From Streptomyces hygroscopicus (GTDB lineage Bacteria; Actinomycetota; Actinomycetes; Streptomycetales; Streptomycetaceae), in NCBI GenBank assembly GCA_002021875.1, contig CP018627.1, positions 558,001-622,000 on the forward strand: 64,000 bases of DNA, given 5' to 3'. Shown here in pieces: positions 24,019 to 31,444 of the stretch. The first letter of the stretch is position 1. Each line of letters starts with the position of its first letter. The translations under genes were made by a program, and so were the position numbers. Under the pieces are notes generated by a model. That model saw only the letters and a program-made list of their open reading frames with translations, was not told the DNA's origin and did no database searches.

Positions 24019-24351
24019 CTAGAACACGTCGCGGAGGGTCTCCAGGAGGCGGGCGATGTTCGCCTCGTCGCGGCGGTAGTAGGTCCACTTGCCCCGCCGG
24101 GTGGCGACCACCAGCCCTGCTTGCCGCAGCATCGCGAGGTACTGCGAGGTGGTTGACTGCCCCAGACCTGCACGCTGCTGGATGTCGGTCACGCAGACAC
24201 CGATCTCGACGTCGTCGGGCTCCTGGCCGGGGAAACTCATCGGCTCCTTGAGCCACACCAGCATCTGACGGCGGGTCGGGTTGGACAGGGCCCGGAACAC
24301 AGCCAGCAACTCCGCCTCCGAGAACATGCGGTGATCGTAACGCACGTACAT
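24019..24351 (-). CDS. ArsR-family winged-helix repressor
   Basis: 110 residues: AVFRALSNPTRRQMLVWL, then QQRAGLGQSTTSQYLAMLRQ as recognition helix, and the wing LVVATRRGKWTYYRRDEANI. No metal-binding cysteine cluster is seen, so it is more likely a redox or small-molecule sensor than a metal sensor. The ATG at 24351 allows a near-leaderless message; an internal ATG at 24327 (MFSEAEL) is an alternative. Only 37 bp separate it from a divergent quinone-oxidoreductase gene, so it almost certainly controls both. Confidence 0.88.
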   Translation of the reverse strand: MYVRYDHRMFSEAELLAVFRALSNPTRRQMLVWLKEPMSFPGQEPDDVEIGVCVTDIQQRAGLGQSTTSQYLAMLRQAGLVVATRRGKWTYYRRDEANIARLLETLRDVF

Positions 24352-24388
24352 ATTGACGATTCGCGATATGTCGATCTAAGGTCATCGC
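24352..24388. promoter_or_regulatory. Divergent promoter/operator for ArsR and quinone oxidoreductase
   Basis: This 37-bp gap contains TTGACG near the ArsR start and a partly symmetric segment, ATTCGCGAT, between ATATT and ATATG. TTGACG could be the -35 of the rightward gene, with TCTAAG about 16 bp on as a poor -10. The repressor would bind across both start regions. Confidence 0.5.
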
Positions 24389-25408
24389 ATGCCAACTTCG
24401 ATGCGTGTGGTGGAACTCGTCCGCTTCGGTGACGCGGACACCGCGTTCGCCACCCGAGAGCTGCCAAGACCCACTCCCGGACCCGGGCAGGTGCTGGTGC
24501 GCGTGCTGGCCACGTCCGTGAACCCCCTCGACCTGCAGACCCGGCGCGGCGACTACCGCGACCAGGTAGCGCTGCCCGCGGTGATCGGCAATGACGTGTC
24601 CGGCGTGGTGGTCGAGACCGGCCCTGGGGCAGGCGACTTCCAGCCGGGCGACGAGGTCTGGTACCTGGCGCCGGTGTTCGCCGGGCAGGGAACCTACGCC
24701 GAGTTCCACGTGGTCGACCAGGCCCTGGTCGCCCGCAAGCCCGCACGGTTGTCGCACGTCGAGGCCGCCGGTCTCGCGCTCGTGGGCGTGACGGTGTGGG
24801 AGGCGCTGGTCGAACGCGCCGGGGTGCGGGTCGGGGAACGGGTCTTGGTGCACGGCGGAGCGGGCGGGGTCGGCTCGGCCGCGATCCAGGTCGCCAGCGC
24901 GCTGGGAGCCGAGGTGGTAACCACCGCGCGGGCAAGGGATCACGAGTTCGTCACCGGACTGGGAGCCGACATCGCGATCGACTTCTCGGCCGGTGACTAC
25001 GTGCCGCAGGTCCGCGCGCTGGGTGGGGTGGACGTCGTGCTGGACACGGTGGGTGGGGACACCCTCGCCCGCAGCCCGGAGGTCCTCGCTGACCGAGGCC
25101 GTGTGGTGTCCATCGTGGACATCCCCCAACCTCAGAACCTGCTCGCTGCGTGGGGCGTGAACGCGACCTACCACTTCCTCTTCGTCAGCCCCGGCCGGGC
25201 GAAGCTCGCGGCCCTCGGCCGGCTGGTCGACCAGGGCAAACTCCGGCCGGTGATCGGCGCCGTGCTACCGCTGGCCGACATCGCACAGGCGCACACACTG
25301 TTGGAAGGTGGCTCTGCCGGCGAGGGCCGCGGACGCCCACGCGGCAAGATCGCCGTCGCTGTGCACCCCCTGGACGAGCCACCGCGCCGGACAACGTCTT
25401 TGCCTTGA
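24389..25408 (+). CDS. Zinc-independent NADPH:quinone oxidoreductase (MDR superfamily)
   Basis: A 339-residue medium-chain reductase. The N-terminal GroES-like fold has LVRVLATSVNPLDLQTRRG and PAVIGNDVSGVVVETG; the Rossmann cofactor loop is VLVHGGAGGVGSAAIQVASA, as in quinone oxidoreductases. Structural zinc cysteines are absent. It ends GKIAVAVHP plus a short tail. An ATG at 24401 is an alternative start. The divergent ArsR-type repressor suggests induction by a reactive carbonyl or quinone. Confidence 0.92.
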   Translation: MPTSMRVVELVRFGDADTAFATRELPRPTPGPGQVLVRVLATSVNPLDLQTRRGDYRDQVALPAVIGNDVSGVVVETGPGAGDFQPGDEVWYLAPVFAGQGTYAEFHVVDQALVARKPARLSHVEAAGLALVGVTVWEALVERAGVRVGERVLVHGGAGGVGSAAIQVASALGAEVVTTARARDHEFVTGLGADIAIDFSAGDYVPQVRALGGVDVVLDTVGGDTLARSPEVLADRGRVVSIVDIPQPQNLLAAWGVNATYHFLFVSPGRAKLAALGRLVDQGKLRPVIGAVLPLADIAQAHTLLEGGSAGEGRGRPRGKIAVAVHPLDEPPRRTTSLP

Positions 25409-25562
25409 GCGACTCGGCCGTCCTGGGCCGGGACGGCTGCCGGCCGCCGGTGTCGGCTGATCTTCTTCTTCAGCACAAGGTCGAGGGGGCGCCAGACGCT
25501 TCTGTCCGAGGGTGGTGACCAGGTCCTTCTCCTCGGCCAGCCAGATCGGCGCGTGATCGCGG

Positions 25563-25826
25563 GTGATAGCCGTGATGCCGGCCCTGGTCTGGGCCGTCCT
25601 CCCGCTTCAGATGTCCTTCACCGGCCTGGCGGCAGGGCTCGCAGTCTCGGCGGCGACGCACGCGTTCTTCGATCGCCGGTGGCCGATCCGCTGGCTTCTG
25701 GAGCACATCGGCGCCAAGGGCTTCGCGGAGCTGAAGGCGGCCGGGATGAACGGCATGTACTTGACCGATCAGGCCCTGCACCAGACCGCCCTGCTGGTGT
25801 CCGCGCTGCTGATCACTCTGGTGTGA
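25563..25826 (+). pseudogene. C-terminal fragment of a small actinobacterial membrane protein
   Basis: The 87-residue frame reads GLAAGLAVSAATHAFFDRR, WPIRWLLEHIGAKGFAEL, MYLTDQALHQTALLVSALL. I recall this as the C-terminal part of a longer actinobacterial membrane protein (three or four helices, with His residues that could bind metal). In-frame stops lie just upstream (TGA at 25554), and the expected N-terminal helix with its own His motif is missing. It is probably a truncated remnant; a short functional protein from the GTG at 25563 cannot be excluded. Confidence 0.45.
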
Positions 25827-26128
25827 GGCGGCCGTGAGGGACAGAGGGGATGCCCAGGTTCACCGGGAGCAGCTGTTGCGACCCAGCTACGAGACCTTCG
25901 AGTTAGTTCAGGGGCAGGTCCCTGGCCTCACTGGGCGCGCCGTCCAATACGGAGGACGCTCAGGTAACGGCGTGATGCCCGGTCGCCCATCCGCGTGCGG
26001 ACCGCTCGGCGACGGCGTCGAGCAAGGGCTCACGGACGTCGCGATCGAGTCTCCGGTAAAGCGACAACGAGCGAAGGTGATCGGCAAAGCCGTCCCCGGT
26101 GAACCACTGAACGGTTGGATACCAGCGC

Positions 26129-26136
26129 ACGATCGT
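26129..26136. repeat. Target-site duplication, left copy (ACGATCGT)
   Basis: ACGATCGT directly precedes the cassette; an identical copy follows it at 27378-27385. Removing the cassette and one copy restores an uninterrupted methyltransferase reading frame, which shows it is a true target duplication. Eight bp is the length typical of ISL3-family transposition. The target itself is palindromic. Confidence 0.95.
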
Positions 26137-26262
26137 GGCTCTTCGAAACTGGTGGGGGTTTGAGCGCCGGACGGGGTTCCACTGCGGACCCTGACGGATA
26201 GATGCCCGCAGCTCTCGTAGATCATGTTGTTGTCGAAGCAAGATGATCACAACAGAAGAGCT

Positions 26263-26403
26263 ATGGACGTGGCAAACGATACGACGCCGCTGTTGGGCCT
26301 TGACGGCCTGGCCGTGGTCGGGGTTGCCGACGACACCGACAGGCCGGTGGTGCACCTGGTCACCGCTGATGTCGCTCGCCGTGGACACCTCGATGCCCGC
26401 TAA
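26263..26403 (+). pseudogene. N-terminal remnant of an ISL3 transposase
   Basis: The frame gives MDVANDTTPLLGLDGLAVVG, then VADDTDRPVVHLVTADVARR, and stops after GHLDAR at a TAA that is part of the internal right-end-like repeat. ISL3 transposases begin with LLGLDGLAV-type sequence followed by a CxxC zinc ribbon; everything from the ribbon on is gone. The deletion joins the remnant directly to a right-end sequence. Confidence 0.75.
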
Positions 26404-26415
26404 TTTCGTTGAGCC
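26395..26415. repeat. Internal copy of the cassette right end
   Basis: Read inward from 26415, this copy begins GGCTCAACGAAATTAGCGGG and matches the outer right end (GGCTCAGCGAAGTTAGTGGG) at about 17 of 21 positions. It could define a shorter 279-bp element (26137-26415) with the same left end, so the methyltransferase may have been captured by use of a second right end. Confidence 0.8.
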
Positions 26416-26496
26416 CGCACCCTGCAATCGTGTTGGCTAGCGGCACCGAACTGTCAGTACCGCAGGTGTCCGCTTGGCTGTAGCAGGGAGTTAAAC

Positions 26497-27288
26497 GTGC
26501 AGGACATTGTTGTCGACCCCGTTGCCCACAATCGGGCAGCCTGGGACAAGTATGTCCAAGAGGGCAACGAGTGGTCGAGGCCGGTGAGTGCTGAGGATGT
26601 CGAGCGCGCCCGCATGGGCGACTGGTCGATTGTTCTCATCGGGCGTGAGCCAGTCGACCGCTCCTGGCTGCCGACGGACCTGACCGGCAAGGACGTGTTG
26701 TGCCTGGCCTCCGGCGGTGGCCAGCAGGGTCCGATCCTCGCCGCCGCAGGGGCGCGGGTCACCGTACTCGACAACTCACCCCGCCAGCTCGGCCAGGACC
26801 AGATGGTGGCGGCGCGCGACGGACTCGAGCTGCGCACCGTCCTGGGCGACATGCGCGACCTCAGCGCCTTCGGCGACGCAACATTCGACGTCGTATTCCA
26901 TCCGGTCTCTAACCTGTTCGTACCAGACTTGGCACCGGTGTGGCGTGAGTGCTTCCGCGTCCTGCGACCGGGCGGAACTCTGCTCGTGGGCTTCCTCAAC
27001 CCTGATGTGTACTTGTTCGACCACGAGGCGCTCGACGAGCGCGGGGAGCTGATCGTCGTGCACAAGCTGCCCTACAGCGATGTCACGCAGTACTCCGCCG
27101 AGGAACGCGCCACGAAGTTCGGCGCGGATGCCGCTCTTGAATACAGCCACACCCTCACCGACCAGATCGGCGGGCAACTCGCCGCGGGGTTCGTCCTCAC
27201 CGGCTTCGCGGAAGCGCCGCACCAATCCAACGCATCCGCTCAATACATGTCGAACTATTTTGCGACGCTGGCGGTCAAGCCGGGCTGA
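26497..27288 (+). CDS. SAM-dependent methyltransferase (passenger gene of the mobile cassette)
   Basis: A 263-residue class I methyltransferase: GKDVLCLASGGGQQGPILAA (motif I), VTVLDNSPRQLGQDQ (acidic end of strand 2), TVLGDMRDLSAFGDATFDVV (motif II) and ECFRVLRPGGTLLVGFLNP (motif III). The pattern CLASGGGQQ with LDNSPRQL is that of a group of small-molecule methyltransferases. The GTG start at 26497 has GGGAG 8 nt upstream. It is the only intact gene between the cassette ends and is read away from the transposase remnant. Methyltransferases are recorded as IS passenger genes. Substrate unknown. Confidence 0.92.
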   Translation: MQDIVVDPVAHNRAAWDKYVQEGNEWSRPVSAEDVERARMGDWSIVLIGREPVDRSWLPTDLTGKDVLCLASGGGQQGPILAAAGARVTVLDNSPRQLGQDQMVAARDGLELRTVLGDMRDLSAFGDATFDVVFHPVSNLFVPDLAPVWRECFRVLRPGGTLLVGFLNPDVYLFDHEALDERGELIVVHKLPYSDVTQYSAEERATKFGADAALEYSHTLTDQIGGQLAAGFVLTGFAEAPHQSNASAQYMSNYFATLAVKPG

Positions 27289-27377
27289 CCCAGCCGTGGG
27301 GCCGGCCGAGACGGCCGTGTCTCCGAATGGCCAAATGGAGCGCTGTGCCAGCCCGACCCCACTAACTTCGCTGAGCC

Positions 27378-27385
27378 ACGATCGT
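27378..27385. repeat. Target-site duplication, right copy (ACGATCGT)
   Basis: An identical copy of the octamer at 26129-26136, directly following the right terminal repeat of the cassette. Confidence 0.95.
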
Positions 27386-28083
27386 TGGGCCAAACAATTC
27401 TCCGGGATCGCCGACCAGGCCCCAACCCTCATCGGTGCCGCGCCCGTCTTCTTCGAGTGGCGGATGACCCCAATCAGGGTTCCCTGGGCAGAACCGCTCG
27501 TGGAGATCGGCGGTCTCGGCATACACCTCCGGTTCTCCCGGCCGGCGGACAACGACGTGGCCGAGCAGCGCCGTCCAGCCTCCCGGATGGAGCATGTCGT
27601 GCGCTCGCTGCCAGCCAATCGACGGGTCAACCCAGTGCCACGACGACGCAGCCACGAGGACATCGAAGCGTCGACCGCGGTTGTCCCACTTCTCAAACGT
27701 CGACGTCTCGACTTCGACGTTGCGGAAGGAAGCGATCCGGTGGCGAGCGAGTGCGGCTATGTCTGCCCCAGGCTCGACGGCAGTCACTGAGCATCCGAGC
27801 GCTGCTAGCGAGTGCGTCGCCTGACCGGTACCGCAGCCCACCTCCAGCACCGACGACCGTTCGGCCATGCTGGTGACGGCGCCAAGGTCCGCGAACAACT
27901 CGTCGGGGTATCCCGGCCGGACCCGGTCGTAGAGCTCCGGCACCTCGTTGAACACTCGTCCGAGGTCGTGTCGATTTGGGCGCATCTTCGGATCACCAGT
28001 CACGAACGCACAAGCTATGAGGCCCGTCCACGAAAATGCCACTGGTTTACCGGCAGCTGCCGTGCTGCCTCCGGTAGTTCAGA

Positions 28084-28404
28084 GAAGAGTTCGCCGTCGT
28101 GCTGCCCCTGCCCCGCGGCCGCCGCGACGTCCGCCTCGCGCAGCTGGTGCGGATGCTGCACACCCCGGTCGCCCTCGAGGACGGCCTGGCCGTCGACGTC
28201 TCCGCCTCGGTCGGCGCCGCGGCCCCGGACGCGACCGGCCTCCGCGACCCGCCCCCGCTGCAGCGCGCCGCGGACGCGGCCCCCTACGGCGGCAAGCACT
28301 CCGGCCGCGCGCACCTCGCCACCACAGAGCACGCGACGGTGCCGTCCATCAACGGCCGACGCGCGGGCGGCCCGGGCACGCGCCTGTGGGGGCGAGCCGC
28401 ATGA
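28084..28404 (+). pseudogene. GGDEF-domain C-terminal remnant
   Basis: The frame begins abruptly with EEFAVVLPLPRGRRDVRLAQ, the end of a GG(D/E)EF signature, then PVALEDGLAVDVSASVGAAA and LQRAADAAPYGGKHSGRAHL, the usual end of the domain (normally ADAALYxxKxxGR). A TAG lies in frame at 28075, and the N-terminal half with the first two glycines is missing. Single-domain GGDEF proteins followed by an ASCH gene are common on Streptomyces integrative elements, and an ASCH remnant follows here with a 4-bp overlap. Confidence 0.65.
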
Positions 28405-28700
28405 GCGCCGCCACCACTGTGCTGCCGGAAGGCGACTGGATCCGCGGCATCAGCATCAAGCAGCCGCGGGCCACCTGCATCCTCACCGGCGCCAAGACGA
28501 TCGAGAACCGCTTCGGGCAGCGGAGGCTTGGCTGGAAACCGGGCTGGGTGCTGCTGCACGCGGGCCAGCGGACGACCGGCCCGCGCTGCGCATCCCGCTG
28601 GTCTCCCGCACGATCCACGGCCGTCAGATGCCGACCGGCGCCGTGGTCGGGGTAGCCCGGATCACCGACTGCCACCAGGACGCCGAAGGTTCTGCTGGTA
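28401..28700 (+). pseudogene. ASCH-domain protein, frameshifted and truncated
   Basis: From the ATG at 28401 the frame reads IRGISIKQPRATCILTGAKT, IENRFGQRRLGWKPGWVLLH, the classic ASCH start. Near 28571 the homology shifts frame, continuing DRPALRIPLVSRTIHGRQMP, TGAVVGVARITDCHQDAEG, and then breaks off. A one- or two-base indel plus a 3' deletion has destroyed it. The ASCH domain is a PUA-like RNA/nucleotide-binding fold. It is coupled to the GGDEF remnant by an ATGA-type overlap. Confidence 0.65.
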
Positions 28701-28744
28701 CGTCCGGCTATCAGAACCTGCGGAATGGCCTGCGGTTGAGGTGT

Positions 28745-29079
28745 TCAGTTTCCACGCGGGGCGTACATGATCACGGCCATTCCTGCGAGGCAGACGAGGG
28801 CGCCGATGACGTCGAAGCGGTCGGGTCGGTATCCGTCGGCGATCATGCCCCAGGCGATCGATCCGGCGACGAAGATGCCGCCGTACGCGGCCAGGATGCG
28901 CCCGAAGTTGTCATCGCTCTGGAAGGTCGCGACGGCACCGTAGAGGCCGAGGGCGATCACTCCAGCGCCGATCCATATCCATCCCTTGTGTTCGCGGATG
29001 CCCTGCCAGACCAGCAGGCTCCTCCGACCTCGAACAGGGCGGCTACAACGAACAGGGCGATGGAGCGGGCGACGAGCAC
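28745..29079 (-). pseudogene. ynfA: YnfA/UPF0060 small membrane protein with a 1-nt deletion
   Basis: From a GTG at 29079 the frame gives [20 protein letters not shown] and then leaves homology. From about 29015 the next frame carries [60 protein letters not shown]. The expected GAWLVWQG is encoded as a sequence with one G missing (about 29013-29019). The total of 335 bp is one short of 112 codons, the normal family length. YnfA is a four-helix inner-membrane protein often found near metal-resistance genes, which fits the neighbouring merR and CDF genes. A sequencing error is the alternative explanation. Confidence 0.8.
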
Positions 29080-29127
29080 GTCAGTGATCTCTCTGGCAGG
29101 CGGGTGGTGAGGACAGTTCGGGCGCGG

Positions 29128-29906
29128 TCAGGAGGCCGTGCCGAACAAGTCGGTGAGGAGTTCGACGGCGTCCTCAGGTGCGCGTACCTCCAGATGCAGC
29201 CGGCGGCCGGCGAGGTGGATGCGGAAGTCGAAGAAGCGGCAGCACTGCTGCTCGCTGGCTGCGAGTTCGGCGACTGCTCCGGCCCGGTCGGCGGGCAGGG
29301 TCAGTCGGATTCCTTCGTCGGTGGCCCGTCGGTCAGCCCCGTCGAGGACCTGGTGCCATTGGTCGGCGCGCTCGGAGTATGCGCCGCCGGTCAGCGAGCA
29401 GGCCACAGAGGCCGTACGCCAGGACTCCAGTTCCTCTTCTGCGGCCTGGCGGCTGGGGGCGAGTGTCACGTCGACCGGCTGTGCGGCGGTCCTGGCCGAC
29501 GGGCCGAGGAAGCCGCACTCCGGGTCGCAACGCCCTGCCCGATCGGGCAGGGCATCCAGGTGCTTCAACGCAGAGTGCAGGGAGGCGGTGAAGGCGGTCA
29601 GCTCCGCGACGCGCCGCTCTGCCTCGTCCAGGCGACCGGCGATCCGGGGCCGGAGGTCGGCCTTGACCTCGCGGCAGGCGCCGCTCTCCCAGACGCCGAG
29701 GAGTTCGCCGATCTCCTCCAGGGGCAGGCCGAGGTGCTTGGCGGCGCCGATGAAGGCCAATCGTTCCACGGCGTCCTCGCGGTAGCCGTGCGGTAGCCGT
29801 GCGGTGTCCGGTCGGCGGGCAGCAGACCGGCGCTCTCGTAGAAGCGCAAGGTGGTGGCTGGTACCCCGCTGCGTTCGGCGAGCTGGGAGATCCGCATGGT
29901 TCTCAT
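29128..29906 (-). pseudogene. MerR-family metal-type regulator, frameshifted by an 11-bp duplication
   Basis: The N-terminal part from the ATG at 29906 reads MRISQLAERSGVPATTLRFY, ESAGLLPADRTPHGYR (MerR winged helix). Homology continues in another frame as EDAVERLAFIGAAKHLGLPL, EEIGELLGVWESGACREVKA, a helix with CDPECGFL, and a C-terminal domain with EQQCCRFFDFRIHLAGRRLH. The break is an exact tandem duplication of CGGTAGCCGTG (29780-29790 and 29791-29801). The Cys motifs suggest metal or thiol sensing. It lies between ynfA and a cation efflux gene on the same strand. Unless the duplication is an assembly artefact, the protein is lost. Confidence 0.85.
29780..29801. repeat. Exact 11-bp tandem duplication inside merR
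   Basis: CGGTAGCCGTG occurs twice in direct succession. Removing one copy restores the reading frame of the MerR protein, so the duplication is the inactivating event. Confidence 0.9.
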
Positions 29907-29920
29907 GCCTTTGACGGTAA

Positions 29921-29942
29921 ACCTTCGACCCGACTCGAAGGT
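29921..29942. promoter_or_regulatory. MerR-type operator
   Basis: The perfect inverted repeat ACCTTCGA (29921-29928) and TCGAAGGT (29935-29942) matches the ACCTT...AAGGT form of MerR-family sites. On the minus strand TTGACC overlaps its upstream edge, and a long spacer of about 19 bp precedes a TTACCG -10-like element, as in MerR-activated promoters. It is 14 bp upstream of the merR start. Confidence 0.75.
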
Positions 29943-29972
29943 CAAGCCCGGGCGTCCACCAATGTGGGTAAC

Positions 29973-30680
29973 TCAGCAGCAGGAGCATCCCGAGCGGCAG
30001 CCGCACCCCGCGAATGTCGTGGGCCCTGGCGGTGCGTTGGAAGCGGTCGGCGCGCAGCAGCCCTTCCCTTGCCAGGCGTCGCGGCCTTCCTTGACGGCAA
30101 TGGCGGCGATGACGAGGGCGGCGATCGGGTCGGCCCAGGACCAGCCGAGCAGCAGGTTGGCCAGCAGGCCGACCAGGAGCACGGCGGAGAGGTAGGTGCA
30201 CAGCAGGGTCTGCTTGGAGTCAGCGACCGCCGAGGCGGAGCCGAGCTCGCGGCCGGCCTTGCGTTGGACTGCCGACAGGAACGGCATGATCGCCAGCGAG
30301 AGAGCGGCGAGGATGATGCCGGGAATCGAGTGGTCGGCCTCGCCGGTGCCGGTCAGCGCCCTGACGGAGTCGACGGTGACGTAGGCCGCGAGCGCGAAGA
30401 ACGACACGGCGATGATCCGCAGGGCGCGCTGCTCGCGGGCTTCGCGGACGGCGGGGTCGCGGGCGGAGAACTGCCAGGCGACGGCTGTGGCGGAGGAGAC
30501 CTCGATGACGGAGTCGAGTCCGAAGCCGACCAGGGCGGTCGACGAGGCCAGGGCGCCGGCGGTGATCGCGACGGCGGCTTCGATGACGTTGTAGGTGATG
30601 GTCGCGGCGACGAGCAGGCGTATTCGCCGGGTGAGCGTGTCACGGCGGGCCGGGCTGGGGCCGAGGGATATCGCGGTCAT
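29973..30680 (-). CDS. Cation-efflux (CDF-like) membrane transporter with a Cys-rich tail
   Basis: 235 residues with five to six membrane helices. TYNVIEAAVAITAGALASST, ALVGFGLDSVIEVSSATAVA matches CDF helices with the GxxxDSxIE metal site, and a second acidic site lies in SWADPIAALVIAAIAVKEGR. The C-terminus is Cys-rich (GKGCCAP, GCGCRSGCSCC), which could bind soft metals. Its ATG follows the stop of the CmtR-like repressor with no gap, so it is co-translated with it. Likely role: export of Cd/Pb/Zn-type cations. Confidence 0.88.
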   Translation of the reverse strand: MTAISLGPSPARRDTLTRRIRLLVAATITYNVIEAAVAITAGALASSTALVGFGLDSVIEVSSATAVAWQFSARDPAVREAREQRALRIIAVSFFALAAYVTVDSVRALTGTGEADHSIPGIILAALSLAIMPFLSAVQRKAGRELGSASAVADSKQTLLCTYLSAVLLVGLLANLLLGWSWADPIAALVIAAIAVKEGRDAWQGKGCCAPTASNAPPGPTTFAGCGCRSGCSCC

Positions 30681-31031
30681 TCAGCAGCATCCCTTCTCGT
30701 CCGCGTCCGGGCAGGACTTGTCTGCCTCGACGGCGACGACGGCTGCCCGCAGGTCGTCGAGCGCGTGGCCCAGGCGTTCGTCGGCGAGCTCGTAGCGTGT
30801 GCGTCGGCCGTCCGGGACGGTGACGACCAGGCCGCAGTCGCGCAGGCAGGCCAGGTGGTTCGACAGCCGGGTGCGGGAGATTTCCAGGGCGTCGGCGAGG
30901 TCGGCCGGGTAGGCGGGGGCCTGGCGGAGGGCGAGAAGGATGCGGCAGCGGATGGGGTCGGCGAGGGCGCGGCCGAACCGCGCCAACACCTCGATGTCAG
31001 CAGCGAGTGTCAGCACACCCTGAGAGTACAT
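30681..31031 (-). CDS. ArsR/SmtB-family metal sensor resembling CmtR
   Basis: 116 residues: LARFGRALADPIRCRILLAL, DALEISRTRLSNHLACLRDC, then GLVVTVPDGRRTRYELAD. The CLRDC pair in the recognition helix and the C-terminal SCPDADEKGCC match the Cys arrangement of CmtR, a Cd(II)/Pb(II) sensor of actinobacteria. The ATG at 31031 overlaps a palindrome, so the GTG at 31016 (MLTLAADIEVL) may be the real start. It is followed without gap by the CDF transporter and presumably derepresses it when metal binds. Confidence 0.88.
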   Translation of the reverse strand: MYSQGVLTLAADIEVLARFGRALADPIRCRILLALRQAPAYPADLADALEISRTRLSNHLACLRDCGLVVTVPDGRRTRYELADERLGHALDDLRAAVVAVEADKSCPDADEKGCC

Positions 31032-31035
31032 GGAA

Positions 31036-31049
31036 TCCTGAATTCAGGA
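31036..31049. promoter_or_regulatory. 14-bp palindrome, likely ArsR/CmtR-type operator
   Basis: TCCTGAATTCAGGA is a perfect palindrome lying 5 bp upstream of the ATG (or 20 bp upstream of the GTG) of the CmtR-like gene. The TGAATTCA core resembles ArsR/SmtB sites. Confidence 0.65.
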
Positions 31050-31058
31050 AATCGTGGA

Positions 31059-31305
31059 TTAGAGGCGGCTGGCCACCTCTGCGGCGTAGGCGTTGTCCTG
31101 CCCGCCGACGCGCTTCCAGGCGTCGGCAGTGTTCTGGTGGACGCCGAGCAGTCGGCTGACCACGACCGCGGGCAGCTCGGAGGCCAGCTCGACGAAGGCG
31201 GTGTTGCGGGCCATACGCGGCCGGACGCCGAGCGGGTGGAGGCGGCGGACCAGTTGGCTGTGGCCGAGGTGCTGGCTCGGGAAGCGGCCCGGAGCAACCA
31301 GCGCT
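31059..31305 (-). pseudogene. Decayed integrase C-terminus (remnant B)
   Basis: The frame reads LHPLGVRPRMARNTAFVELA, SELPAVVVSRLLGVHQNTAD, AWKRVGGQDNAYAAEVASRL and stops. This is the C-terminal tail of the same recombinase-like family as remnant A (the LP..V..RLLG(I/V) motif, then AW...AAEV.RR). Nothing of the catalytic core is recognisable upstream. It faces opposite to remnant A and marks the right side of the eroded segment. Confidence 0.65.
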
Positions 31306-31444
31306 CCCCGGCTGTGCCGGTGGCCATTGCCTGCGTGTGGAACGTTCGGATGTAGCTGGGAGCAGCACCGTGCTCGGGGTGACCTCCACGTGTTTGGTGG
31401 CGAGGGCCCGGCCAGCCCCGCCGCTCCCCTGCCGTCCGCCCGCT

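Larger units (their letters stand above)
26137..27377 (+). mobile_element. ISL3-type mobile insertion cassette without an intact transposase
   Basis: A 1241-bp element bounded by imperfect terminal inverted repeats: left GGCTCTTCGAAACTGGTGGG, right (read inward) GGCTCAGCGAAGTTAGTGGG, about 16 matches over the first 21 positions, beginning GGCTC as in ISL3-family ends. It is flanked by the 8-bp duplication ACGATCGT. Inside are a 47-codon transposase remnant, an internal second right-end-like sequence (to 26415) and an intact methyltransferase gene. It therefore fits a mobile insertion cassette: IS ends carrying a passenger and depending on a transposase in trans. It has split a host methyltransferase gene. 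Confidence 0.9.
25928..27985 (-). pseudogene. SAM-dependent methyltransferase gene split by a mobile cassette
   Basis: The 5' part (27985 down to 27378) encodes MRPNRHDLGRVFNEVPELYD, motif I VLEVGCGTGQATHSLAALG, SSWHWVDP and up to DPGELFGPTIV. The 3' part (26136 down to 25928) resumes without loss: after removing 26137-27377 plus one copy of the 8-bp duplication, the codons read ...PTIV-RWYPTVQWFTGDG, then FADHLRSLSLYRRLDRDVRE. Near 26000 one base is missing: the expected ending TRMGDRASRRYLSVLRIGRR is encoded in the next frame, down to a stop at 25928. So the gene carries both an insertion and a 1-nt deletion. The family is the common UbiE-like class with a SSWHWVD motif. Confidence 0.9.

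Noticed and set aside
26137..27377. Autonomous insertion sequence
   Set aside because: Only 47 codons of a transposase remain, lacking the zinc ribbon and catalytic acids, so it cannot move by itself.
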